Below, one piece after another: positions 27,374-34,457 of a stretch of 39,972 nt of DNA (its first letter is position 1; every line of letters starts with the position of its first letter). A program made the position numbers and the translations under genes. The notes beneath the pieces were generated by a model that was given only the letters and a program-made list of their open reading frames with translations, was not told where the DNA came from and did no database searches. This stretch comes from Eubacterium sp. (GTDB lineage Bacteria > Bacillota > Clostridia > Lachnospirales > Lachnospiraceae), in NCBI GenBank assembly GCA_017437905.1, contig JAFRWY010000054.1, forward strand, positions 1-39,972, in the 5' to 3' direction.

Positions 27374-27390
27374 GTGGGCTTACTGCCCAC
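27374..27390. promoter_or_regulatory. GTGGGC-N5-GCCCAC palindrome, copy 3
   Basis: The third 17-bp palindrome, with inner bases TTACT, lies 21 bases before TATAAT (27412-27417). As with copy 1 there is no T-run, so it is not a terminator. Confidence 0.78.
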
Positions 27391-27411
27391 CAATTATGAA
27401 ACGGACGATTG

Positions 27412-27417
27412 TATAAT
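27412..27417 (+). promoter_or_regulatory. -10 box of the riboswitch-controlled operon
   Basis: Perfect TATAAT; start near 27424 puts the 5' end just before the aptamer core, as expected for a riboswitch transcript. The -35 position (ACCAAT) is poor. Confidence 0.7.
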
Positions 27418-27431
27418 AAAAAAGGAAAACG

Positions 27432-27548
27432 AACTGAACACTTGGTAAAATCACGGAAACGTGATGACACAAAGCTCCAGAGCCTTTCAAATGGTAGTCA
27501 GCTGCAATTCTGAAAGGAGGGCATTTTCTATTTTGATGCTCTTTTTTT
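27432..27548 (+). ncRNA. cyclic-di-GMP-I (GEMM) riboswitch with terminator expression platform
   Basis: The core reads GGTAAA, then a stem ATCACG/CGTGAT closed by a GAAA tetraloop (27456-27459), then GACACAAAGC. This aligns position by position with the GEMM-I core, with the ligand-contacting G at 27444 and A at 27471 both kept. The P3 arm follows (GCCTTTCA/TGAAAGG, 27482-27489 and 27511-27517) around TGGTAGTCAGCTGC. The AGGGCAT/ATGCTCT stem and T-run (27518-27548) directly abut P3 and form the switchable terminator. Guanine at the position that is adenine in cGAMP-selective members favours c-di-GMP. Whether the ligand turns the operon on or off cannot be read reliably. Confidence 0.82.
27518..27548 (+). 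terminator. riboswitch terminator
   Basis: AGGGCAT (27518-27524) and ATGCTCT (27536-27542) pair with one G-U, followed by a T-run. It lies 72 bases before the membrane-protein start, so it gates that gene and the one after it. Confidence 0.78.
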
Positions 27549-27620
27549 GTCGAAACACCTGGACGGATTGACATTACATGTTTTGAAAGTTGATTAATGA
27601 TTTGTATTCAGGGGTAATTT

Positions 27621-28913
27621 ATGAATAGAGAGACAACATTTGAATCAAATGTGAAATGGTTTGTAATGGGATTTGCCGGATTGACAGGGTTATGTCATTT
27701 AATCCTGTTATTTACAGAGTTTACTTTCTTTAAGTCGGCCGGGATGCTTTTTAATGGTATTTATCATTTGGCTGGGGTTTTGTGTCCCGTTCTTATCATT
27801 TTTCTTTTGATCAAGAGAAAAGAAGACAAAGAAGTATACTCCTGTTATTCAATAGGAATTCTTGGCTTTTTCGGAAGTGTTGCAGGAATATGCTTGTTGG
27901 TGAAGTATATTATCGATACAAATAGCACGGATGGACTGCAGATCTGGCTGACGGTGCTGATTTCTATTCTGGCAGTTTTCGAAATTGTATATGCAGTAGT
28001 ATTTATAAAGTTTGGTTTGGATAAGGTAACCTCGGTACTCCCATTATTACTAACAGGTATTCTTGTTATCATGAAAGGCTGTATATATAATGCGGTTGAT
28101 TCAAGGTTTAAGACTTATGCGCATGATTCTGTTGAAAAAACCATATTCTCGGTTTGGACGCTTATGTATCTGTTCGCATACTTAGGGATGATCATATGTC
28201 TGGTGCTATATCTGGATTCCGGATTTCTTCAGGAATTATTTCATAATCCGAAAGAGTGGTTCTCGAAGAAAGCATTGTTTGGAACCTATTCGAATCTATA
28301 CCTGAAGACAGATATTCCGACGACACATATTACTGAAGCGAGTGAATCGAAAAAACTGAACCGTCAGGGAGAACAGTATAGTCTTTCAAATCAAAATAAT
28401 ATGACTGGCCTGGATTTGGTTATTACGCAAAGTGTTTCATATGATCCTTTATTATATGAAAGTCGAGGGTCCGGTAACCTGGCAAATGGGGACGTCCTGA
28501 AATCTTATAGTGTAGGAGGGGGAATGAAGATGAAAAAAGCATTTAGTATAATTGGGATGATTATGGGACTGGCACTTATGGGTGTCGGGATATATATGTT
28601 CTTAGGGTTTGAGGAAAAGTATATCGGATATTCACCAATGAGTATTAAGTTTGGTGGGGATTATTATACTGAGCAATATGCTGTAACAAGACATGTGGCG
28701 GACAATGTGAATGAACTTGGTGAGTTTATGGAAGAGTCGATAGGTTTCGGATTCAAAGCAGGCGGGCTTATCGTCGCTTTGTTAGGGGGTATAGTTGTAT
28801 GCTTCTTTGCTTGTAAAGCTGCAGAAAATAATATGCCTCCGGTACAGTTGGCTTCTCGTATTACAAATAGTACTCCGCCCAAAGCGGAGAGTGATGAACT
28901 ACCTGAAATATAG
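27621..28913 (+). CDS. polytopic membrane protein of unknown function
   Basis: The 430-residue protein has about six hydrophobic helices in residues 10-200, a soluble stretch of about 100 residues, and two more helices (about 306-328 and 375-398) flanking a conserved-looking segment YIGYSPMSIKFGGDYYTEQYA. The codons are A+T-rich compared with the housekeeping genes. AGGGGT precedes the ATG at 27621. A strong internal site, GGAGGGGG, lies before in-frame ATG codons at 28524 and 28530, so a shorter two-helix product may also be made. It is followed 11 bases later by the zinc-ribbon/TPR gene. No family recognised. Confidence 0.8.
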   Translation: MNRETTFESNVKWFVMGFAGLTGLCHLILLFTEFTFFKSAGMLFNGIYHLAGVLCPVLIIFLLIKRKEDKEVYSCYSIGILGFFGSVAGICLLVKYIIDTNSTDGLQIWLTVLISILAVFEIVYAVVFIKFGLDKVTSVLPLLLTGILVIMKGCIYNAVDSRFKTYAHDSVEKTIFSVWTLMYLFAYLGMIICLVLYLDSGFLQELFHNPKEWFSKKALFGTYSNLYLKTDIPTTHITEASESKKLNRQGEQYSLSNQNNMTGLDLVITQSVSYDPLLYESRGSGNLANGDVLKSYSVGGGMKMKKAFSIIGMIMGLALMGVGIYMFLGFEEKYIGYSPMSIKFGGDYYTEQYAVTRHVADNVNELGEFMEESIGFGFKAGGLIVALLGGIVVCFFACKAAENNMPPVQLASRITNSTPPKAESDELPEI

Positions 28914-28924
28914 GAGAACGTATT

Positions 28925-30895
28925 ATGGGAAGATACATAGAATTATTCCGCATAAAACCGGAACAATACATAGCAGGCAGTCCGGTAATCATTGAAGCCG
29001 GGGCTTTGCAGAAAGATACGGAACAAAATAAGGTTCTGGCACAAATAAAAAACCGAAATGTCTCAGATGAAAAGATAATTGCATGCAAAGTAAAAATACG
29101 GGCATTTGAACCCAATGGAAATGAACTGAAGGGCATAGAGGATTATTCGTATTTGGATCTGAATGTTCCTACAGGCGGAGAGTTTGGTTCAAAGGTTCCG
29201 GTTTATCTGCCCGACATCAAAACAAGAGAATTCTCGGTTAAAGTGTTAGAGGTAGTATTCTCGAACAAATCAGTTTGGACATCAGATGAAAATGCTGAAG
29301 AATGGAATCAGATTCCACCCAGAAAGACGATAAATGAGTATTTTCTGAATTCTGAATTGATAAAGCAATACAATCTGGACGTGGGGGAGAACTTTAGATT
29401 TGTACCCGAAAACTATGAGGATCTTTTTCTGTGTTCATGTGGTGCGGTGACACGTTCCGCTGTTGGAAAGTGTTGTAGTTGTCATCGTACATATGACAGT
29501 TTTTCGCAGTATCTGGATCGGGACTACATGCAGCAACGAACAGACGACCGGATAAAACGGGAAAAGGATGAAGAAGAGGAAAGAAAACGTGCCGCAGCCA
29601 TTGCTGAAGAGCAAAAACGCAAGCAAGAGGAAACGAAGCGGAAAAAGAGAAAAAAAATACTATTCATTTTCTGTCCGATTACAGTTGTTGTAATTGTTCT
29701 TGCTTATCTTACACCGACAGTAATAATCCCCAAAATAAAAAACATGAGTGCATATTCAAAAGCCGAAAAACTGTTAAATGAAGGAATGTTTGATGATGCT
29801 CAGGCGGCATATGATGCGTTGGGGGACTATAACGATTCCCGGAACATGGTTTTTGAGTGTCAATATCAGAAGGCTGAATCATATTTGAAGGAAGGAAAAT
29901 ATGAGGATGCTATGGATATATGGAAAACACTGGGAGATTATTCCGATAGTCCTGACAGAATAATAAATGCAGAAGAAACGTGGAAAGAAAACGACTATCT
30001 GGCGGCAGAAGCTTTAGTCGAAGCAAATGATTTCATGAGGGCTAAAACTGCATTTGAGAAGCTGGATGGATATAAAGATTCAAAAGAAAGAGCGGAAGAG
30101 TGTATAGCACTTAAAAAGGAATTTGATTATCAGGAAGCGATTAAGTACGTCAATGAAAAGAAGTATAAAGAGGCAGTTGGTATTTTAAGAACAATAAAAA
30201 CATATAAAGAAGCCGGGGATTACTATAAAATGGCTGCCTACGGATATGCTGAACAGCTTGTAAGCGAGGGGAAATATGATGGTGCAATTTCTCATTATGT
30301 TGATGCTATCCAATACAAAGATGCAGCAGACCGCGTGCGGGATTTGAGATATATCTATGGTTGTAAACTCATGGAAGAAGCCAGATATGAAAAGGCTATA
30401 GAGCAACTGTCTAAATGTCAGGACTATAAAGATGCAAGGGATAAATTGTTGGATGCTGAATTTGGATATGTGTCTATGCCGGGAAGTCAAACAATCCTGA
30501 ATACGAAAACATATAATTATCTGAATATTTTAATTAAGGAGGGTTATCCAGGGGCAAAAAAACTGTATGATGAGATATTCGGTTTGAAAATCGAAGTTAC
30601 GGCGGTTAATAACAGTGAAGATAGTATGGTGAATTGTACCAGATTGAGTCGGTACGATACGATCTATTATCACTATAAAGTGGTAAATGGCGTGCCGGGT
30701 AAAGAAGAAAAAATAGTAATAAAAACAAAACTCCCGAATGCGAACGCCTCCACTTTTGATTATTCAGTTTATGCAGGGGTTGAATACTGGGTTTCTTCCT
30801 TTTACACATCAGGTGGAGCGTCCGGGACGGCTTCGGTTACCTTCTATGACTCAAAAGGAAATGTGGTCGGAAAAGGATCAGTTTCTTTGTACTGA
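28925..30895 (+). CDS. zinc-ribbon, single-pass membrane protein with extracellular TPR-like repeats
   Basis: The 656-residue protein starts with a beta-rich cytosolic domain (about 1-160), then a likely zinc site (Cys170-x-Cys172 and Cys183-Cys184-x-Cys186), then a charged coiled-coil-like stretch (about 205-243), then a membrane helix (about 245-268). Outside are seven or so TPR-like repeats (AEKLLNEGMFDDAQAAYDAL; AESYLKEGKYEDAMDIWKTL; AEQLVSEGKYDGAISHYVDA) and a C-terminal beta domain ending FYDSKGNVVGKGSVSLY. The outer half mirrors the kinase at 24291 in repeats and C-terminal domain. GGAGAA precedes the ATG. It is the last gene of the riboswitch operon. Perhaps a co-receptor or kinase partner; no enzymatic motif seen. 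Confidence 0.83.
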   Translation: MGRYIELFRIKPEQYIAGSPVIIEAGALQKDTEQNKVLAQIKNRNVSDEKIIACKVKIRAFEPNGNELKGIEDYSYLDLNVPTGGEFGSKVPVYLPDIKTREFSVKVLEVVFSNKSVWTSDENAEEWNQIPPRKTINEYFLNSELIKQYNLDVGENFRFVPENYEDLFLCSCGAVTRSAVGKCCSCHRTYDSFSQYLDRDYMQQRTDDRIKREKDEEEERKRAAAIAEEQKRKQEETKRKKRKKILFIFCPITVVVIVLAYLTPTVIIPKIKNMSAYSKAEKLLNEGMFDDAQAAYDALGDYNDSRNMVFECQYQKAESYLKEGKYEDAMDIWKTLGDYSDSPDRIINAEETWKENDYLAAEALVEANDFMRAKTAFEKLDGYKDSKERAEECIALKKEFDYQEAIKYVNEKKYKEAVGILRTIKTYKEAGDYYKMAAYGYAEQLVSEGKYDGAISHYVDAIQYKDAADRVRDLRYIYGCKLMEEARYEKAIEQLSKCQDYKDARDKLLDAEFGYVSMPGSQTILNTKTYNYLNILIKEGYPGAKKLYDEIFGLKIEVTAVNNSEDSMVNCTRLSRYDTIYYHYKVVNGVPGKEEKIVIKTKLPNANASTFDYSVYAGVEYWVSSFYTSGGASGTASVTFYDSKGNVVGKGSVSLY

Positions 30896-30997
30896 TATTA
30901 TGATCTGTTAATAATATGAGTTATCGGAACTGATGGGGTGATGGTCAATAGAAGCCGGCAACATTTAATCTCTAAAAACATACGAATGGATAAGGGC

Positions 30998-31031
30998 GAC
31001 AGGAACGGCTGAGGCTGTTCCTGTCTTTTTT
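30998..31031 (+). terminator. terminator of the riboswitch operon
   Basis: GACAGGAAC (30998-31006) pairs with GTTCCTGTC (31017-31025), followed by TTTTTTA. The rest of the 367-base gap holds a possible promoter at about 31156 and no gene I can support. Confidence 0.85.
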
Positions 31032-31155
31032 ATGCCGGAAAACCGGGAGGATAAAACATTCATTCCTATAGGTTATCTCGACAAAACGCTTTGTAGTATT
31101 TTACAGGAATGCAATCAATTCTTACATTCTCTGGCCATAGAAGCGTTATTGTTCT

Positions 31156-31161
31156 ATAATC
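31156..31161 (+). promoter_or_regulatory. possible -10 box of the 282-residue lipoprotein gene
   Basis: TATAAT stands 101 bases before the start codon; the -35 position (TGGCCA) is weak. Confidence 0.35.
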
Positions 31162-31262
31162 TCTACACAGAAGGTTACACATTTATGTATAGAATGAAAT
31201 GTGCTGCATTTACGGAAGGAACTATGGAATATATAACCAAGACGAAATAGGAGTGATTTAGT

Positions 31263-32111
31263 ATGAGAAAAAGAATGCTTATCCCGCTGCTTCTGACACT
31301 TTCACTGGCCTTGGCTGCCACCGGATGCGGAAAGGATGGCGGGAAAAAGACCGTCACTGACGACGATATAAAGAATATCTTCAATCCGGGAACCACCCGG
31401 ACTACAGAGGGCGGCATGGGAGGTGATGTCAATTCACCACATGTGGATATCGGTACAGAAGTCAATATCGGTGATGAGTGGGGATATGAGGAAGAAGTTA
31501 CCCTGGAACCGACAGAGGAAGATGTGACGACGGAAGCAAGATCCGTGACGGAGGAGCAACCGACGACAGAAGAACCTCCTGCGGCGGAACCGGTGAAGCT
31601 TCCGATTCAGGGAAGTGTTTGCGTGGTATATCCGGGAATAATCGGAGGAAATGCAAATACATTCTTTATCATCCGTGAAGACGGTTCCTTTGAATACCAC
31701 TATGAAGATCGTGGACAGGCCGAAGATAGTGACGGGTATTTTTCAAGATGGTATGCAGGTTGTAACGGAAGATTCGGGGAGATAACCCAAACCGGCGATT
31801 TCAGTTATACGCTGAAGATCACGGAACTGGAGGAAGCGCCGCTGAAGGAGCCGGTTATCGACGGCGACAGAAAGATATCGAACGAACCGACAGGACTGAC
31901 TGTCGGACAGACATTTGAGTTCTATACAGCGGGTTATCCGGTAAAGGATCTTCCGGAAGGGTTCATGGCATCCTCGGATTTTATCGAGATTTCGGGAAAT
32001 AAGCTGACCGGTTGTGCGTTCTATGATCCTTCGAAATGGGATAACAGGGGACAGGCATTTATGGAGGAGAAGAATGTGCCGGAGCTTATGTTCACGCCCC
32101 AGAACCATTGA
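31263..32111 (+). CDS. lipoprotein with Thr/Glu-rich linker and shared C-terminal domain
   Basis: The 282-residue protein has lipobox AATGC with Cys22, then a long acidic, Thr/Glu/Pro-rich linker (about residues 75-110), then a domain with FFIIREDGSFEYHYED, FSYTLKITELEE and QTFEFYTAGYPVKDLPEGF. That domain matches in pattern the C-terminal domains of the secreted repeat proteins at 35789 and 37225, and resembles a domain common in Lachnospiraceae lipoproteins of unknown function. AGGAGTGA precedes the ATG. After the TGA, the same frame continues with protein-like sequence (GWYDEGIALVCVRYEGKWYAY) to 32210, so the C-terminus may have been lost to a stop mutation. Confidence 0.83.
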   Translation: MRKRMLIPLLLTLSLALAATGCGKDGGKKTVTDDDIKNIFNPGTTRTTEGGMGGDVNSPHVDIGTEVNIGDEWGYEEEVTLEPTEEDVTTEARSVTEEQPTTEEPPAAEPVKLPIQGSVCVVYPGIIGGNANTFFIIREDGSFEYHYEDRGQAEDSDGYFSRWYAGCNGRFGEITQTGDFSYTLKITELEEAPLKEPVIDGDRKISNEPTGLTVGQTFEFYTAGYPVKDLPEGFMASSDFIEISGNKLTGCAFYDPSKWDNRGQAFMEEKNVPELMFTPQNH

Positions 32112-32210
32112 TTACGGAAATGGGGTTGCGATGGCTGGTATGATGAAGGAATCGCACTCGTCTGTGTCCGCTATGAAGGAAAATGGTATGCTTACCTGTC
32201 TACATGGTAA
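32112..32210 (+). pseudogene. possible in-frame C-terminal remnant of the upstream lipoprotein
   Basis: In the same frame as the lipoprotein, directly after its TGA, 32 sense codons follow before TAA. They include DGWYDEGIALVCV and YEGKWYAYLSTW, which read like genuine coding sequence rather than random translation. No start codon or ribosome site of its own is seen. Confidence 0.45.
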
Positions 32211-32229
32211 AATCCTTCAAAATAAATAC

Positions 32230-32258
32230 TTGCATTTCACAGAAAGATTTGTTATCAT
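32230..32258 (+). promoter_or_regulatory. rpsO promoter
   Basis: TTGCAT (32230-32235), 17-base spacer with TGT before the -10, and TATCAT (32253-32258). Confidence 0.75.
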
Positions 32259-32264
32259 AACGCA

Positions 32265-32314
32265 GGTACTGTTACTGCGTGTCCGGAGTCTCCGACCGTC
32301 ACCCGGTAACAGCG
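32265..32314 (+). promoter_or_regulatory. structured rpsO leader, possible S15 autoregulatory site
   Basis: CTGTTAC (32269-32275) pairs with GTAACAG (32306-32312), enclosing a CGGAG/CTCCG hairpin. S15 represses its own mRNA in several bacteria through varied leader structures. I assign the role by position only. Confidence 0.45.
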
Positions 32315-32339
32315 AATTAAAACTATGGAGGAATCGAAA

Positions 32340-32606
32340 ATGATTACCAAAGAACAGAAGGCAGAAATCATTGCCCAGTACGGCAATGGCGAAGGCGACA
32401 CCGGTTCACCGGAAGTGCAGATTGCAATCCTGACCGCACGGATCAATGATCTGATCGAGCATTTCAAGGCTCATCCGCATGATCATCATTCCAGACGTGG
32501 TCTGCTGAAGATGGTTGGTCAGCGTCGTAACATGCTGGCATACCTGAAGAGCAAGGACATCGAGCGCTACAGAGCCGTTGTTCAGAAGCTTGGCCTTAGA
32601 AAGTAA
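32340..32606 (+). CDS. rpsO: 30S ribosomal protein S15
   Basis: The 88-residue protein is full length and shows [45 protein letters not shown] in the expected order (shown here only as the family's conserved core). GGAGG lies eight bases upstream of the ATG at 32340; an in-frame ATG at 32325 overlaps that site and is rejected. It binds 16S rRNA early in 30S assembly. Unusually, pnp is not the next gene but lies 6 kb away. Confidence 0.98.
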   Translation: MITKEQKAEIIAQYGNGEGDTGSPEVQIAILTARINDLIEHFKAHPHDHHSRRGLLKMVGQRRNMLAYLKSKDIERYRAVVQKLGLRK

Positions 32607-32616
32607 TTTCGCGAGA

Positions 32617-32645
32617 AGAGCAGCGGGAAACCGCTGCTCTTTTTG
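32617..32645 (+). terminator. rpsO terminator
   Basis: AGAGCAGCGG (32617-32626) pairs perfectly with CCGCTGCTCT (32631-32640) around a GAAA loop, followed by TTTTT. Confidence 0.92.
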
Positions 32646-32760
32646 TCATCCTGATAAGGCCGAAGAATCTCGGGATCCTTCGCTTCGCGCTGCTGCTTAG
32701 TCGCGTTCGACGCATATGCGCGTGCCACCGGCACGCATGCGCCCGCTCAGGTTGACGAGG
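32645..32760. repeat. composite dispersed repeat, copy 3
   Basis: It opens with GTCATCCTGATAAGGCCGAA and returns in the reverse sense as GGATCCTTCGCTTCGCGCTG and CTCAGGTTGAC. Between them are GC-rich palindromes (GCATATGCGCGTGCC, GGCACGCATGCGC). The composite fills the rpsO-aroE gap. Confidence 0.6.
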
Positions 32761-32802
32761 GATTCTCCCTGTTCATGTTACATAGTATATTGAGGAAATG
32801 CC

Positions 32803-34179
32803 ATGAGTAAGAAATACGATATCTCCGGGACCACCGGAACCCTTGGCCTGATCGGAAATCCGGTCCGTCACACCTTGTCTCCTCTGATCCATAACACCAT
32901 ATCAGAAGAAATGGGCATGGATCTTCGTTACCTTCCTTTTCCCGTGGAAGAGGATCCGGTAGCAGCCGTCCGTGGCGCATATCATCTGGGAATTCGGGGA
33001 CTGAATGTTACGGTTCCGCATAAAACGGCGGTCATGGATGCATTGGTGGATATTGATGAATCAGCAAAGATCATCGGCGCCGTGAATACACTGGTGCGGA
33101 CCGAAGGCGGATTCAAGGGGTATAACACGGACATGCCGGGACTGGGACGTGCACTGGCGCGTCGCGGAATCTCACTGGCAGGTCAGCAGGTGGTGGTGCT
33201 TGGGGCAGGCGGGGCATCCCGTGCTGTGTGTACCCTTGCACTTTCCGAAGGTGCAAAGGCCGTCTACCTTCTGAACAGAAGTAAAGAGAATGCGGAGGCG
33301 TTGGCGGAACATTTGAATTCACAATTTGACGGAAAGCGTCTGGTACCGCTTGCGGCTTCCGATTACGGTCAGGTGCCGCGAAATCCATCTGTTTTCATAC
33401 AATGCACCTCTCTCGGATTACATGAAGGGGACGGCCTGCTGATCGAGGATGATGATTTCTATCATATGGCGGAATACGGCTTCGACCTGGTCTACAATCC
33501 GGCGGTCACACCGTTTATGAAAAAACTGGAAAGCTTTATGATCCCGTGTGACAACGGACTTACCATGCTTCTCTATCAGGGGATCATCGCTTTTGAACTC
33601 TGGACCGGGGTGAGTGTTCCGGACACGCTTGCAGATCTGGTACTTAACCGCCTCGAGCGACGGATCTACGGCGACAATATCATCCTGGTGGGATATATGG
33701 GTTCCGGAAAGAGTACCATCGGTCAGGAACTTGCGAAGGAACGGGGAATGCGATTCCTGGATACGGATGCCATGATCGAAGAGGCGGAGGATTGTTCCAT
33801 ACGGGAAATCTTTGAGGAACGGGGAGAGAAGGAGTTCCGGGATCTGGAAACGGAATATGTCAGGAAACTTTCGACAACCGCGGTCCATACCGTGATCGCT
33901 ACCGGTGGAGGGATCATCCTCCGGAAGGAAAACCGGGAACTGCTGCGAAAAACCGGACAGGTGATTTGGCTTATGGCTTCGCCGGAAGAAACGCTGAACC
34001 GTGTGAAGGCGGATACCGGACGGCCGCTGCTGGACAGTGCATCTCTTACGGAAATGGAAGAGAAGATCCGGACCATGCTCCGGGAGCGCGGGGCCGCTTA
34101 CGAGGCCGCGTCTGACAGGAGGATCGATACAGACGGGCGGAGCATTCGGGAGATTCTTGACCTGATTGACAATTACTAA
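32803..34179 (+). CDS. aroE-aroK: fused shikimate dehydrogenase and shikimate kinase
   Basis: The 458-residue protein joins two consecutive steps of the shikimate pathway. The AroE half (about 1-280) has IGNPVRHTLSPLIHN, LNVTVPHK with the catalytic Lys, NTDMPG, GAGGASRAV and YNPAVTPF. The AroK half starts at about 290 with the P-loop GYMGSGKST (297-305) and has DTDAMIE, EKEFRDLE and ATGGGI. The linker is very short (LERRIYGDN). GAGGAAA precedes the ATG. It stands apart from any other aro genes and is flanked on both sides by composite repeats. Both active sites look intact. Confidence 0.96.
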   Translation: MSKKYDISGTTGTLGLIGNPVRHTLSPLIHNTISEEMGMDLRYLPFPVEEDPVAAVRGAYHLGIRGLNVTVPHKTAVMDALVDIDESAKIIGAVNTLVRTEGGFKGYNTDMPGLGRALARRGISLAGQQVVVLGAGGASRAVCTLALSEGAKAVYLLNRSKENAEALAEHLNSQFDGKRLVPLAASDYGQVPRNPSVFIQCTSLGLHEGDGLLIEDDDFYHMAEYGFDLVYNPAVTPFMKKLESFMIPCDNGLTMLLYQGIIAFELWTGVSVPDTLADLVLNRLERRIYGDNIILVGYMGSGKSTIGQELAKERGMRFLDTDAMIEEAEDCSIREIFEERGEKEFRDLETEYVRKLSTTAVHTVIATGGGIILRKENRELLRKTGQVIWLMASPEETLNRVKADTGRPLLDSASLTEMEEKIRTMLRERGAAYEAASDRRIDTDGRSIREILDLIDNY

Positions 34180-34190
34180 AACATCCTGCA

Positions 34191-34325
34191 TGTCATCCGA
34201 GCGGCCGCATGGGTGCCGTGGCACACGAATTTGCGCCGAATGAGACCAGGCGGCAACGCGAAGTGAAGGACCGCATTGGCATTATACGGCATGAGATCCT
34301 TCGGGCCAGAGTCCTCAGGATGACA
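34191..34325. repeat. composite dispersed repeat, copy 4
   Basis: It begins TGTCATCCGAGCGG and ends, in reverse sense, with GAGATCCTTCGGGCC and TCCTCAGGATGACAC, giving TGTCATCC/GGATGACA ends in inverted order. It occupies half of the gap between aroE-aroK and the next lipoprotein. The rest of the gap is AT-rich with no clear gene. Confidence 0.6.
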
Positions 34326-34457
34326 CGATCATTATTTGATTTATTGGCATGAGGTTTTTGTTAATAAATTATATAGTTTACATAAGAATATTATGGAAAC
34401 TGATGGCGTATGGTATAACACAACACAATGCTATGCTTATGAAATGACAGAAAGGAT

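Noticed and set aside
26289-27390. The GTGGGC palindromes as ordinary terminators only
   Set aside because: Only copy 2 has a T-run, while all three keep the same distance to TATAAT.
23621-30895. Phage-defence kinase locus
   Set aside because: The kinase and its partner have extracellular sensor regions and lipoprotein neighbours, with no nuclease, NTPase or toxin domain, so an envelope-signalling role fits better.
31032-31250. 72-codon frame between the operon terminator and the lipoprotein gene
   Set aside because: Its ATG follows directly on the T-run of a terminator with no ribosome site or promoter in front, and the composition looks intergenic.
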